DNA from: Candidatus Glassbacteria bacterium RIFCSPLOWO2_12_FULL_58_11
GTDB taxonomy: Bacteria; Gemmatimonadota; Glassbacteria; GWA2-58-10
Direction: 5' to 3'
Assembly: GCA_001780825.1 (NCBI GenBank)
Contig: MFIX01000047.1
Coordinates: forward strand, 452 to 10,675
DNA length: 10,224 nt
A program made the position numbers and the translations under genes. Below are positions 1-7,501 of the stretch, in pieces (within the stretch, counting starts at the first letter, position 1; the number at the start of each line of letters is the position of its first letter). The notes below the pieces were generated by a model. The model made no database searches. It saw nothing but the letters and a program-made list of their open reading frames with translations, and had not been told where the DNA came from.

Positions 1-98
1 CATATTTCAGTACTGTTAGACCTGTTCCAGTCCGAAGATGAATCAATCGGCAAATAATTTTCTCAGCGGATAAATCCTGCCACGATCCGGGTCTTGGA

Positions 99-2240
99 AT
101 GTCGAGCATGTTTGAATCGCCGCCTCCTGTAATATTCCGAAGCCCGTTGTTACTTGCATTTTTTCTCCTGGTTCTCGCATCTCCATTTCCCTGCCGCGCC
201 CAAAGTTTTACACCAGACAGCGCTTCGGAAAAAACGTACACGCTTGATACCCTGGTTATCACCGCTACTCGCTCGGACCAGACCCTGCGGGACATCCCGG
301 CCAATGTCAGCGTGCTGACCAGCGCGGACATCCGGCAGAGCGCGGCCCAGACCCTGGATGAGCTGCTCTTGCAGGTGCCCGGGTTCAGCCTGTTCCGCCG
401 CTCGAGCAGCCTGACCGCCCACCCCACCACCCAGGGCGTCTCCCTGCGCGGGATCGGGGCCAGCGGCTCGAGCCGCACCCTGGTCCTGCTGGATGGCGTG
501 CCGCTCAACGATCCGTTTGGCGGCTGGGTGGACTGGAGCCGGGTGCCGCTGGAGCAGGTCGAGCGGATCGAGGTGCTGCGCGGCGGCGGCGCGCAGATCT
601 GGGGCAATTATGCGCTCGGCGGAGTGATCAACATCCTTACCCGGCCGGTCGGAGAAAAGACCGCCGGGCTTTCCGTAAGCGGAGGCAACCGGGGCACCGG
701 CAGCCTGGATCTGACACTGGGCAATACTCTCGGCGCCACGGGTCTGCTGTTCGAGGGCGGGTATTTCCGCACCGCTGGCTTCCCGGTGCTCCGCGAGAGC
801 CAGCGCGGCGCAATAGATGTGGATGCCGCCTCACGGAACCTTCACCTGGGACTTAAAATGTCTCACCCGCTCCCGCGGCGGGGCGAGCTGCAGCTCAGGC
901 TGGGATTTTTCGATGAGGAGCGGGACAACGGCACTCCCCTGACCAATAATGCTACCCGGACCGGCTCTTTCGCTTTTGGAGCAGTATTTCACGGCAGCGA
1001 GGGCGGCAAGCTGACCTTGCGCTCCTTTACCACGCTGCAGAAATTCAACAGCTTCTATTCCTCTCAGGAAAGCGACCGCAGCGCCGAATTCCCGGCCCTG
1101 GACCAGTACGAAGTGCCCTCGCGCGAGGTCGGGGCCACCGTGGAATGGATCAGGCCGGCGGGACGCGCGCATACCATTACCGCAGGCACAGATTTCCGCT
1201 TTAGTTCAGGCGAAACGCGCGAGTATTACCTGCTCTCCGGGGGCCAGCTCTCCCGGAGACGTATGGCTGGCGGAGACCAGGCTCTGGCCGGAGTGTATTT
1301 CCAGGACACCTATGCTTTCCATCCGCGGGCGCAGCTTACTCTGGGCGCCAGGCTGGATTACTGGCGCAGTTACGACGGTTCGCGCAGGGAGTCCGACCGG
1401 TTCAGCGGGGATATCCTGCGAAAAGATGAGTTCAGAACGCGCGGCAGCGGAGTTTTCGACCCCCAGGCCGCCCTGCTGATCAGGGTCTCCCAAAGGGTTT
1501 CCCTGCGCAGCTCTCTCTACCGCACCTTCCGCGCCCCGACCAACAATGAGCTGTACCGGCCTTTCCGGGTGCGCAACGATATCACCGAGGCCGACCCGGA
1601 GCTGCGGCCCGAACACCTGCTCGGCGCCGAGGCCGGGATCGACTACCGCTCGAGCGCCCTGACCGCCGGGCTGACCGGTTACTGGAACCGGGTCGAGGAT
1701 GCCATTTTCAACTTCACCGTCGGCGAGGGGCCGGGCCAGGTCCCGCCCTGCGGGTTCGTGCCCGGAGGCGGCACCTGCCGTCAACGCCGGAACCTCGGCC
1801 GCACGCGGATCCGGGGACTCGAGGCCGCCCTGGAGTACCGTCCGCTGCGCTCCTGGAGCCTGGGGATGAGCTACCTGCTCAGCCATGCGCGGGTGGCCCG
1901 CACGCCGCTGGATGTGAGCCTGGAGGGCAAGCGAATCCCGCAGGTGCCTGAGCACAACCTGGTGCTCTCGCTCTCCCGCAACGGCCCGGGCATGACCGGA
2001 ATCAGCCTGCAGGCGCGCTTTCAGAGCCGCCAGTACGAGGATGACTTCAACTCGCTGCCCCTGGCCGGGTTCGGCGTGCTGGATCTGGCAGTCGAGCGTC
2101 CCCTGGGCCGGGGAGCGGCAATGTTTCTCCGGCTGGAGAATCTTTTCAACCGGAGCATCGAGACCGGCCGCACCGTGGATGGCCTGGTCAGCACAGGCAC
2201 TCCCAGGATGGCGGCCCTGGGCTTGCGCGCCCAGCTCTAA
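99..2240 (+). CDS. TonB-dependent outer-membrane receptor (plug plus beta-barrel)
   Basis: This is a 713-residue outer-membrane active transporter, which imports a bound ligand using TonB/ExbBD energy. A hydrophobic signal peptide (about residues 11-34) ends in PCRA before QSF. A TonB-box-like DTLVITA lies at about 50-56. The plug domain covers about 62-185, with the typical runs VSLRGIG, LVLLDGVPLNDP, VERIEVLRGG and YALGGVINILTRP. The rest is a beta-barrel rich in alternating aromatic strands, with the usual near-C-terminal LENLFNR. C551 and C560 sit in a probable extracellular loop and may form a disulfide. There is no N-terminal carboxypeptidase-like (SusC type) or STN domain, and no SusD gene follows, so it resembles the BtuB/FepA/CirA architecture. 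An alternative ATG lies at 108; the TGGA at 95-98 suits that start slightly better. The ligand is not readable from sequence; a pectic oligosaccharide is inferred only from neighbours. Confidence 0.93.
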   Translation: MSSMFESPPPVIFRSPLLLAFFLLVLASPFPCRAQSFTPDSASEKTYTLDTLVITATRSDQTLRDIPANVSVLTSADIRQSAAQTLDELLLQVPGFSLFRRSSSLTAHPTTQGVSLRGIGASGSSRTLVLLDGVPLNDPFGGWVDWSRVPLEQVERIEVLRGGGAQIWGNYALGGVINILTRPVGEKTAGLSVSGGNRGTGSLDLTLGNTLGATGLLFEGGYFRTAGFPVLRESQRGAIDVDAASRNLHLGLKMSHPLPRRGELQLRLGFFDEERDNGTPLTNNATRTGSFAFGAVFHGSEGGKLTLRSFTTLQKFNSFYSSQESDRSAEFPALDQYEVPSREVGATVEWIRPAGRAHTITAGTDFRFSSGETREYYLLSGGQLSRRRMAGGDQALAGVYFQDTYAFHPRAQLTLGARLDYWRSYDGSRRESDRFSGDILRKDEFRTRGSGVFDPQAALLIRVSQRVSLRSSLYRTFRAPTNNELYRPFRVRNDITEADPELRPEHLLGAEAGIDYRSSALTAGLTGYWNRVEDAIFNFTVGEGPGQVPPCGFVPGGGTCRQRRNLGRTRIRGLEAALEYRPLRSWSLGMSYLLSHARVARTPLDVSLEGKRIPQVPEHNLVLSLSRNGPGMTGISLQARFQSRQYEDDFNSLPLAGFGVLDLAVERPLGRGAAMFLRLENLFNRSIETGRTVDGLVSTGTPRMAALGLRAQL

Positions 2241-2329
2241 TTATTCTTGGCGCGGCGGGATTTGACTGATTAATTTTATCCGGATACCGAACCTTGATAA
2301 ATCCATCATTTAGAGGATAAAGGCGGCAT

Positions 2330-3337
2330 ATGCACACCAAAATTGCTTATCTTCTGGCAACCGGATTCCTTGTCCTGGAATGTTCGCTGTCATCTCTCCT
2401 TGCTCAGAAAACACCGACCGGCAATCCGGCGGATTTCAAGGTCAAGACCTGTCTGCACTCGGTCAGCTACGCCGGGTTCTGGCCCGGGCAGGAGCGTCTG
2501 AATGTCGACCAGTTCCTGCTCAAGGCCAGGGAGCTGGGCTATGCGGGAGTGATACTGGTGGCCAAGCGGCCGCATGTCTCGCCCCTCGATTATGACCAGG
2601 CGGCCCGCCGGAAACTGAAAGCGCGGATCGAGGAGCTGGGGCTCAAGCTGGTCGGCCTGGCCGGCTACACGGATTTTACCGCCGGCATGGACAAGCCCGG
2701 AATCCCCAATGCCGAGATCCAGGCCGCCTATGTGGGCGAGCTGGCTCATCTGGCCCGCGACCTGGGCACGGATATGCTGCGTATCTTTACCGGCTATGAA
2801 AGGCCGGGCATCCCCTACGATCAGCAGTATGCCCAGGTTGTCGAGGGGCTGCGCCTGGCCGGAGCGCGTGCCGCCGAGTACGGCGAAACCCTGGCCGTGC
2901 AGAACCATCACGATATCGCCCTGCACCACGACTCAATGCGCTGGCTGCTTGAGGAGGTCAATCTGCCCAATGTCAGGGCGGCCTGGGATGCCTGGTCGCC
3001 GACACTGGAGGGTTTAAGCCCCCCGGAGCTGCGGGAATCAGTCCTCAGGATGCAGCCTTATCTGGTGCACACCACCGCCGCCGACTATGTCCATCTGCCG
3101 CGCTTCCAGTACCTGCCCGAGCTGATCAACTACAAAGAGCGGGAGGACCTTCTGCGGGCCGTGCCCATGGGCGAGGGAATAATCGATTACCGGACTTTTA
3201 TCGGCGCGCTCAAGGAAATCGGCTACCAGGGCTATATCGCCTATGAGCTGTGCGCGCCCCTGCAGGGCGGCGGCTCGCTTGCTAACCTGGACAGTTGCGC
3301 GAAGAAGTTTCTCGACTATATCCGGCAGTTCGAATAA
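2330..3337 (+). CDS. Exported sugar isomerase/epimerase-like TIM-barrel protein (xylose isomerase-like, AP endonuclease 2 fold)
   Basis: This 335-residue protein has a Sec signal peptide (about residues 1-25, cleavage near LLA/QK) and then one xylose-isomerase-like TIM barrel. Characteristic strands include YAGVILVAK, LKLVGLAGY, DMLRIF and YIAYELC. Four candidate metal or substrate ligands line up with the family pattern: Q191 in VQNHHD, D220 in AWDAW, H247 in VHTTAAD and E306 in AYELC. The first position is Gln where many members have Glu. A possible ribosome site, AAAGG, lies at 2319-2323, six bases before the ATG. The protein heads a four-gene + strand run. Family members isomerise, epimerise or, in keto-sugar pathways, eliminate sugars; the substrate here is unknown. 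Export is odd for an enzyme of sugar phosphates, so a free or oligomeric, non-phosphorylated sugar is more likely (inference). Confidence 0.88.
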   Translation: MHTKIAYLLATGFLVLECSLSSLLAQKTPTGNPADFKVKTCLHSVSYAGFWPGQERLNVDQFLLKARELGYAGVILVAKRPHVSPLDYDQAARRKLKARIEELGLKLVGLAGYTDFTAGMDKPGIPNAEIQAAYVGELAHLARDLGTDMLRIFTGYERPGIPYDQQYAQVVEGLRLAGARAAEYGETLAVQNHHDIALHHDSMRWLLEEVNLPNVRAAWDAWSPTLEGLSPPELRESVLRMQPYLVHTTAADYVHLPRFQYLPELINYKEREDLLRAVPMGEGIIDYRTFIGALKEIGYQGYIAYELCAPLQGGGSLANLDSCAKKFLDYIRQFE

Positions 3338-3379
3338 ACAGGCGTGAAGAACTTACATCTATTGAGCGGTTTCCATGCC

Positions 3380-5404
3380 ATGAAGAAAAAACTGGTGAAA
3401 GCTTTCTCCACCGCCGTACTGGCCGCTGTTGTCTCTTTTGTCAGTTCCGCTGATTTAGCCGGCGCCGACCCGCCCAGGCTCAAGCGCAGGGACAGTTTTA
3501 TCGGCATTCACTTTGACTTCCATGCCGGGTACGACTGTACCGAGGTCGGAAAAAATGTCAGCCCGGAAATGGTGGAACTGATCATCGGCCAGGTCCACCC
3601 GGATTACGTGCAGTGCGACTGCAAGGGGCATCCGGGTATCTCCAGCTATCCCACTAAAGTCGGGTATCCGGCGCCCGGTTTCGTACGCGACCCGCTGCGG
3701 ATCTGGCGCGAGGTTACAGCCAGGCGCGGCGTGGCTCTGTATCTGCATTATTCAGGAGTCTGGGATGCCGAGGCGGTGAAACATCACCCGGGCTGGGCGC
3801 GGGTGGATGAAGCCGGCAGGCCGGATACTCTGAAAACCTCGGTTTTCGGACCATATGTGGACAGCCTGCTGATCCCCCAGGTGCGGGAGCTGATAGATAA
3901 CTACAGCATAGACGGTATCTGGGTGGATGGCGACTGCTGGGCTACGGTTCGGGACTACAGCCCCCGGGCGCTCGAGCTTTTCCGTCAGCAGACCGGGATT
4001 ACCGACATTCCACGCAAGCCGGATGACCCGCATTACTTCGAGTTCACGCAGTTCTGCCGTCAGGGCTTCCGGGATTATCTCAAGCATTATGTCACGGAAA
4101 TACACCGCTTCAGCCCAGATTTTCAAGTTGCCAGCAACTGGTCCTACAGCTCGATGATGCCCGAGCCGGTGGAGGCCGGCGTGGATTTTATCTCCGGCGA
4201 TTACTCGCTGCGCAACAGCGTCAACACGGCCCGTTTCGAGGGCCGCTGCCTGGTGCGCCAGGGCAAGCCCTGGGACCTGATGGCCTGGGCTTTTACAGTC
4301 CCGGACACCGAGTACAGCACCAAATCGGAGGCGCAGCTCGAACAGGAGGCGGCAATCGTTGTCTCCCTGGGAGGCGGCTTCCAGGCTTATTTCCCGCAGA
4401 ATAGGGATGGCTCGGTCAGGCTCTGGCAGATGGACGTAATGGGCAAAGTGGCGCAATTCTGCCGCGCCAGACAGGAATACTGCCACCACGCCGAACCGGT
4501 GCCTCAGATCGGTTTGCTTTTCTCGCGGGAGAATTTCTACCGCAGCAGCCAAAGCCTTTTTTCGCATTGGGGGCCGGAAAGCCAGCGTATCCGCGGGATT
4601 CTGCAATGCCTGCTGGATTCGCAGAACTCTGTCGAGGTTGTGGAGGAGCACCAGCTTAGAGGGCGGATGTCAGAATACCCGCTGATTGTCGTGCCGGAAT
4701 GCGGCTACCTGGAGCCGGCGTTCCGGGACAGCCTCCTGGCCTATGTCGAGCAGGGTGGTTGCCTCTTATTGGTGGGTCCACGCTCCGCGGCGCGCTTCGA
4801 AAAAGAGCTGCGGGTCAAGCTGATCGGCGAACCGGTAAAAAGATGGAACGGGCTGGATTATGAAGGCCGACTGGCCGGTCTACATACGTTTTCCCAGGAT
4901 GTGGAGCTGCATGAGGGGGCTAAAGAGTTCGGCCGGATATATTCTAATAACGATTACCCGGGGCCCTGGCGCGTGGCTGGTTCACTAGCCGGATACGGCA
5001 AGGGCCGGATTGCCGCGACCTACCTGGATTTCGGGCAGCCTTACCTGGAGGCGGAGACCAGCGTAGGCCGCATGTACCTGAACGCCCTGGTGCGCGAATT
5101 GTTCCCCAATCCGCTGGTAGAGGTAAAAGGCTCACGGTTTATCGATGTAGTGCTGAACCGGATCGGCGGCAAACTGGCGATCAACCTGATCAATACCGGC
5201 GGGCCCCATGCGGATGAAAAGGTCCATGTCTTCGATGAAATTCCGCCGGCCGGGCCGCTCGAGTTGACATTGCGCTGCGCTGACAAACCGCGCCGGGTGA
5301 GACTCGAGCCTGAAGGTGTGGATTTGCCTTTCAGCTATTCCGCCGGAATGGCAAGGTTCGAGCTTCCCAGGCTGGAAATTCATGAGATTATACTAGTCGA
5401 GTGA
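3380..5404 (+). CDS. Secreted GHL6-type glycoside hydrolase, alpha-amylase/GH42/GH151-like superfamily
   Basis: This 674-residue exported protein probably cleaves a glycosidic bond. A signal peptide (MKKK followed by a hydrophobic stretch, cleavage near LAGA/DP at about residue 29) supports the ATG at 3380 over an in-frame GTG at 3344, which would add 12 residues before the charged start. The N-terminal half is a TIM barrel of the GHL6 style: IGIHFDFHAGYD near the start, DYVQCDCKGHPG, VALYLHYSGVW, and DGIWVDGDCW at 178-187, where D183 or D185 is a plausible catalytic acid. From about residue 375 (PQIGLLFSRENFYRS) to about 500 there is a flavodoxin/GATase-like domain resembling the beta-galactosidase trimerisation domain, with LIVVPECGYL and GGCLLLVGP. 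The tail is beta-rich. GH151 fucosidases share this architecture, but fucosidase activity is only a guess. The next gene starts 25 bases downstream. Confidence 0.8.
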   Translation: MKKKLVKAFSTAVLAAVVSFVSSADLAGADPPRLKRRDSFIGIHFDFHAGYDCTEVGKNVSPEMVELIIGQVHPDYVQCDCKGHPGISSYPTKVGYPAPGFVRDPLRIWREVTARRGVALYLHYSGVWDAEAVKHHPGWARVDEAGRPDTLKTSVFGPYVDSLLIPQVRELIDNYSIDGIWVDGDCWATVRDYSPRALELFRQQTGITDIPRKPDDPHYFEFTQFCRQGFRDYLKHYVTEIHRFSPDFQVASNWSYSSMMPEPVEAGVDFISGDYSLRNSVNTARFEGRCLVRQGKPWDLMAWAFTVPDTEYSTKSEAQLEQEAAIVVSLGGGFQAYFPQNRDGSVRLWQMDVMGKVAQFCRARQEYCHHAEPVPQIGLLFSRENFYRSSQSLFSHWGPESQRIRGILQCLLDSQNSVEVVEEHQLRGRMSEYPLIVVPECGYLEPAFRDSLLAYVEQGGCLLLVGPRSAARFEKELRVKLIGEPVKRWNGLDYEGRLAGLHTFSQDVELHEGAKEFGRIYSNNDYPGPWRVAGSLAGYGKGRIAATYLDFGQPYLEAETSVGRMYLNALVRELFPNPLVEVKGSRFIDVVLNRIGGKLAINLINTGGPHADEKVHVFDEIPPAGPLELTLRCADKPRRVRLEPEGVDLPFSYSAGMARFELPRLEIHEIILVE

Positions 5405-5429
5405 CGGCATTCTCAAGCGGGAAATCGTG

Positions 5430-6446
5430 ATGAAGACCATCCACTGGGGGCTGATCGGCTGCGGCGATATCGCTGTCAAAAGGGTGGCCCCGGCCATGCG
5501 CGACTTGGAGAGCCACTCGATCCGGGCGATTGCCCGCCGGGACACCGGCCGTCTGGAGGAGTTCGCCGCCCGGTTTCCGGTGGAACGGCTTTATCAAAAA
5601 GCGGAAGAGCTGATCGCGGACCCGGAGGTCGATGCGGTTTACCTGGCCACTCCGGTAAACTTGCATTTGGAGCATACTTTGCTGGCCGCGCAGGCCGGCA
5701 AGCACGTGCTCTGCGAAAAGCCGATGGCCCTCGATACGGCCCAGTGCGACAAGATGAACGAGGCCTGCGAGAAGGCCGGAGTATTGCTGGGCGTGGCATA
5801 TTACCGAAGGTTTTACCCGGCGGTACTGAAAATCAAGGAAATACTGACTGAGGGCGAGATAGGCCGGCCGGTACTGGCCCGCGCCCTGGCCGCCGAGTTC
5901 TGGAAGTTCCCGGACGACCACCCCCTGGCCTGGCGTATCCGGCCGGAGGAGGGCGGCGGAGGGCCGCTGATGGATTTCGGCAGCCACCGGATCGATATCC
6001 TGCTCGATACCCTGGGCCCGGTGCGTGAGGTGAGCGCCTTTACGGACCGTCTGCTGTTCGAACGGCAGGTCGAGGACAGTGCTTCGCTGCTGCTGCGCCA
6101 TAGCTCCGGCGCGCACTCGCTGGCCGGGGCTTACCACACGATCGGGCCGCTCTGCGATGAGCTGGAGGTTTTTTGCAGCGCGGGCAGCCTGACCCTGAAA
6201 AGTCTTAACAGCGGCAGTTTGACTATCACCCGGGGTAATGAACGGGAAATTCTCGAGCTGCCGCCGCACTCAAATCTGCACCTGCCACTGCTCGAGGATT
6301 TCGGCCGGGCGATTGCCGGGAGACGCCAGCCGCGTGTTACCGGCAGAATCGGCCGCGAAACGAGCCGGATCATGGAGGCGGCCTACCGCTCGAGCCGTGA
6401 GGGTATGGTCTGTAAGATAGAATCCAACGGACTGACGGAGGATTGA
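5430..6446 (+). CDS. Gfo/Idh/MocA-family NAD(P)-dependent sugar oxidoreductase
   Basis: This is a 338-residue cytoplasmic dehydrogenase with no signal peptide. The N-terminal Rossmann fold opens with GLIGCGDIA (GxGxxA at residues 10-15) and continues through VDAVYLATPVNLH to the hallmark CEKPMA, whose K97 is the usual catalytic lysine. The C-terminal alpha/beta substrate domain carries D182-F-G-S-H186-R-I-D189, matching the conserved DxGxHxxD motif. Length is normal for the family. The ATG at 5430 is chosen over the adjacent GTG at 5427; a GCGGGA-like ribosome site lies just upstream. It sits 25 bases after the glycosidase and three bases before the deacetylase, so co-translation is likely. 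Members oxidise or reduce a hydroxyl or keto group of sugars, inositols or sugar acids. The substrate cannot be read from sequence; context suggests a sugar released by the neighbouring enzymes. Confidence 0.93.
   Translation: MKTIHWGLIGCGDIAVKRVAPAMRDLESHSIRAIARRDTGRLEEFAARFPVERLYQKAEELIADPEVDAVYLATPVNLHLEHTLLAAQAGKHVLCEKPMALDTAQCDKMNEACEKAGVLLGVAYYRRFYPAVLKIKEILTEGEIGRPVLARALAAEFWKFPDDHPLAWRIRPEEGGGGPLMDFGSHRIDILLDTLGPVREVSAFTDRLLFERQVEDSASLLLRHSSGAHSLAGAYHTIGPLCDELEVFCSAGSLTLKSLNSGSLTITRGNEREILELPPHSNLHLPLLEDFGRAIAGRRQPRVTGRIGRETSRIMEAAYRSSREGMVCKIESNGLTED
6437..6441 (+). promoter_or_regulatory. Shine-Dalgarno site GGAGG of the deacetylase gene
   Basis: A perfect GGAGG lies inside the last codons of the oxidoreductase gene, eight bases before the ATG at 6450. 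It fixes that ATG rather than the in-frame ATG at 6459. It also shows that translation of the two genes is closely linked. Confidence 0.75.
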
Positions 6447-6449
6447 GCA

Positions 6450-7241
6450 ATGAAACGCATGGAATTTCTGAAACTCAGCGGAGGTCTGGCCATGGCTGCC
6501 GCGGCTGGCAAGAGTTCGGCTCAGGAGGGTAAAAAGCTGCACCTGGTAAGCCTGAGCTTCGATGACGGGTTCAAGAAGTCGTTTATCCGCACCGCGGAGA
6601 TTTACGAGAAATTCGGCCTGAGCGGCTGTTTCAATGTCACCGCGGCCGGCAACCGCCCGGAGAGCCCGATTGTCGATGACTATGTCAGTCCGGGGCAGCT
6701 CGGAGATTTCGCGCTCTGGAATGAGCTTCAGGCGCGGGGCCATGAGATCATGCCCCACGGCCACCATCACGAGCACCTGGACCGCCTCCCGGACGAAGAA
6801 GCCAGGAAGCTGATCGACAGTTGCCTGGAAATATTCGCCGCCGGGCTGAAAGGCTGGGAGGCGAAACGCGCGGTATTCAATTTCCCTTACAATGATGCGA
6901 CTCCTCTGCTCGAGGCCTGGCTGCCCTCCCGTGTACGGGCTTACCGCTGCCACGGAGAAATGATCAATCCCCTGCCCCATCCCGGTACGACAAAAATCGG
7001 CACCGGCGGATTCGGGCCGGGCAATGCCGAGGAGGACCTGGACCAAGCCATTGCGGACCTTCTGTCACTCGATTCCGGCTGGCTGGTTTATAACCTTCAC
7101 GGGCTGGATGAGGAGGGCTGGGGGCCCATCCGGGCGACTTACCTGGAGAAACTGCTGGCCCGTCTGCGGACTATCGACTCCGTGCGGATCGTGCCGACTG
7201 CCCGGGCGCTGGCGCAGTACGCGGGAGTGAAAAAATCTTAG
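6450..7241 (+). CDS. Exported polysaccharide deacetylase (NodB homology domain, CE4-like)
   Basis: This 263-residue enzyme is predicted to be a metal-dependent hydrolase removing N- or O-acetyl groups from a carbohydrate. The N-terminus, MKRMEFLKLSGG then an Ala-rich stretch to about SSAQ (residues 22-25), looks like a degenerate Tat signal with KR in place of RR; Sec export is also possible. NodB motif 1 is SFDDG with D38 and D39. Motif 2 is H103-G-H-H-H107, fitting the metal-binding HxxxH. The usual motif 3 (RxPY) appears as N144-F-P-Y147, so the arginine is replaced. YNLHGLDEEGWG near 215-225 may supply the late catalytic histidine. It is the last gene of the + strand run and begins three bases after the oxidoreductase stop. 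In a locus with pectate lyases, acetylated pectin is a reasonable but unproven substrate. Confidence 0.88.
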   Translation: MKRMEFLKLSGGLAMAAAAGKSSAQEGKKLHLVSLSFDDGFKKSFIRTAEIYEKFGLSGCFNVTAAGNRPESPIVDDYVSPGQLGDFALWNELQARGHEIMPHGHHHEHLDRLPDEEARKLIDSCLEIFAAGLKGWEAKRAVFNFPYNDATPLLEAWLPSRVRAYRCHGEMINPLPHPGTTKIGTGGFGPGNAEEDLDQAIADLLSLDSGWLVYNLHGLDEEGWGPIRATYLEKLLARLRTIDSVRIVPTARALAQYAGVKKS

Positions 7242-7339
7242 TATCTGATTATTGAGTCAAATACGAGTGCTATTGATAAACCGTTATGCTATTTTCTGAT
7301 AATATCTTCAGGTACTGTTCTGGGAAGGATGTAAAAAGC

Positions 7340-7416
7340 AAATCCCCCCTTACCCCCCTTTGCCAAAGGGGGGCAGCCAGGACTTCCCCTTCGAAGAAGG
7401 GGACCAAGGGGGATTT
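7340..7416. repeat. Palindromic MITE-like repeat with AAATCCCCC / GGGGGATTT ends
   Basis: A 77-base element begins AAATCCCCCC and ends GGGGGATTT, giving inverted termini. Inside are two hairpins. The first has a perfect nine-pair stem CCCCCCTTT / AAAGGGGGG (7353-7361 with 7365-7373, loop GCC). The second has an eight-pair stem TCCCCTTC / GAAGGGGA (7385-7392 with 7396-7403, loop GAA). The rest of the convergent intergenic region (7242-7339 and 7417-7501) is AT-rich with nothing further recognisable. Repeats with these termini are common in intergenic DNA of many unrelated bacterial phyla and are often mistranslated as proteins containing KSPLTPL and KGD; that family statement is from memory. 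No clear target duplication was seen. Lying between two converging genes, it could also stop transcription from both sides, but no T-run follows either stem. Confidence 0.8.
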
Positions 7417-7501
7417 ATCAAAACCCTATCTTTATTGGAATTATAGTATTATTCCAGCAGCCTGTTCTCGACAGTTTAACTATAACCCACCTCCAGATAA
7501 T

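Noticed and set aside
1206..1955. A 249-codon minus-strand frame inside the TonB receptor gene, with similar frames opposite the other + strand genes
   Set aside because: These are low-complexity, Arg/Gly/Pro/Ala-rich shadow translations opposite well-supported coding genes.
2262..2290. TTGACT as a possible -35 box upstream of the isomerase-like gene
   Set aside because: No acceptable -10 box follows at 16-18 bases, so a separate promoter for the four-gene run is not supported, though it is not excluded.
3344..3379. GTG start extending the glycosidase by 12 residues
   Set aside because: It begins six bases after the previous stop without a good ribosome site, and it would put extra residues ahead of a textbook MKKK signal peptide beginning at 3380.
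7273..7303. Promoter-like TTGATA and GATAAT boxes in the convergent intergenic region
   Set aside because: The spacer is 19 bases, the region is AT-rich so such matches are expected by chance, and no gene lies downstream on that strand.
7340..7416. The two G/C-rich hairpins as a CRISPR fragment or a classical intrinsic terminator
   Set aside because: There are no repeated units with spacers, and neither stem is followed by a run of T on either strand. The inverted termini fit a small palindromic repeat better.
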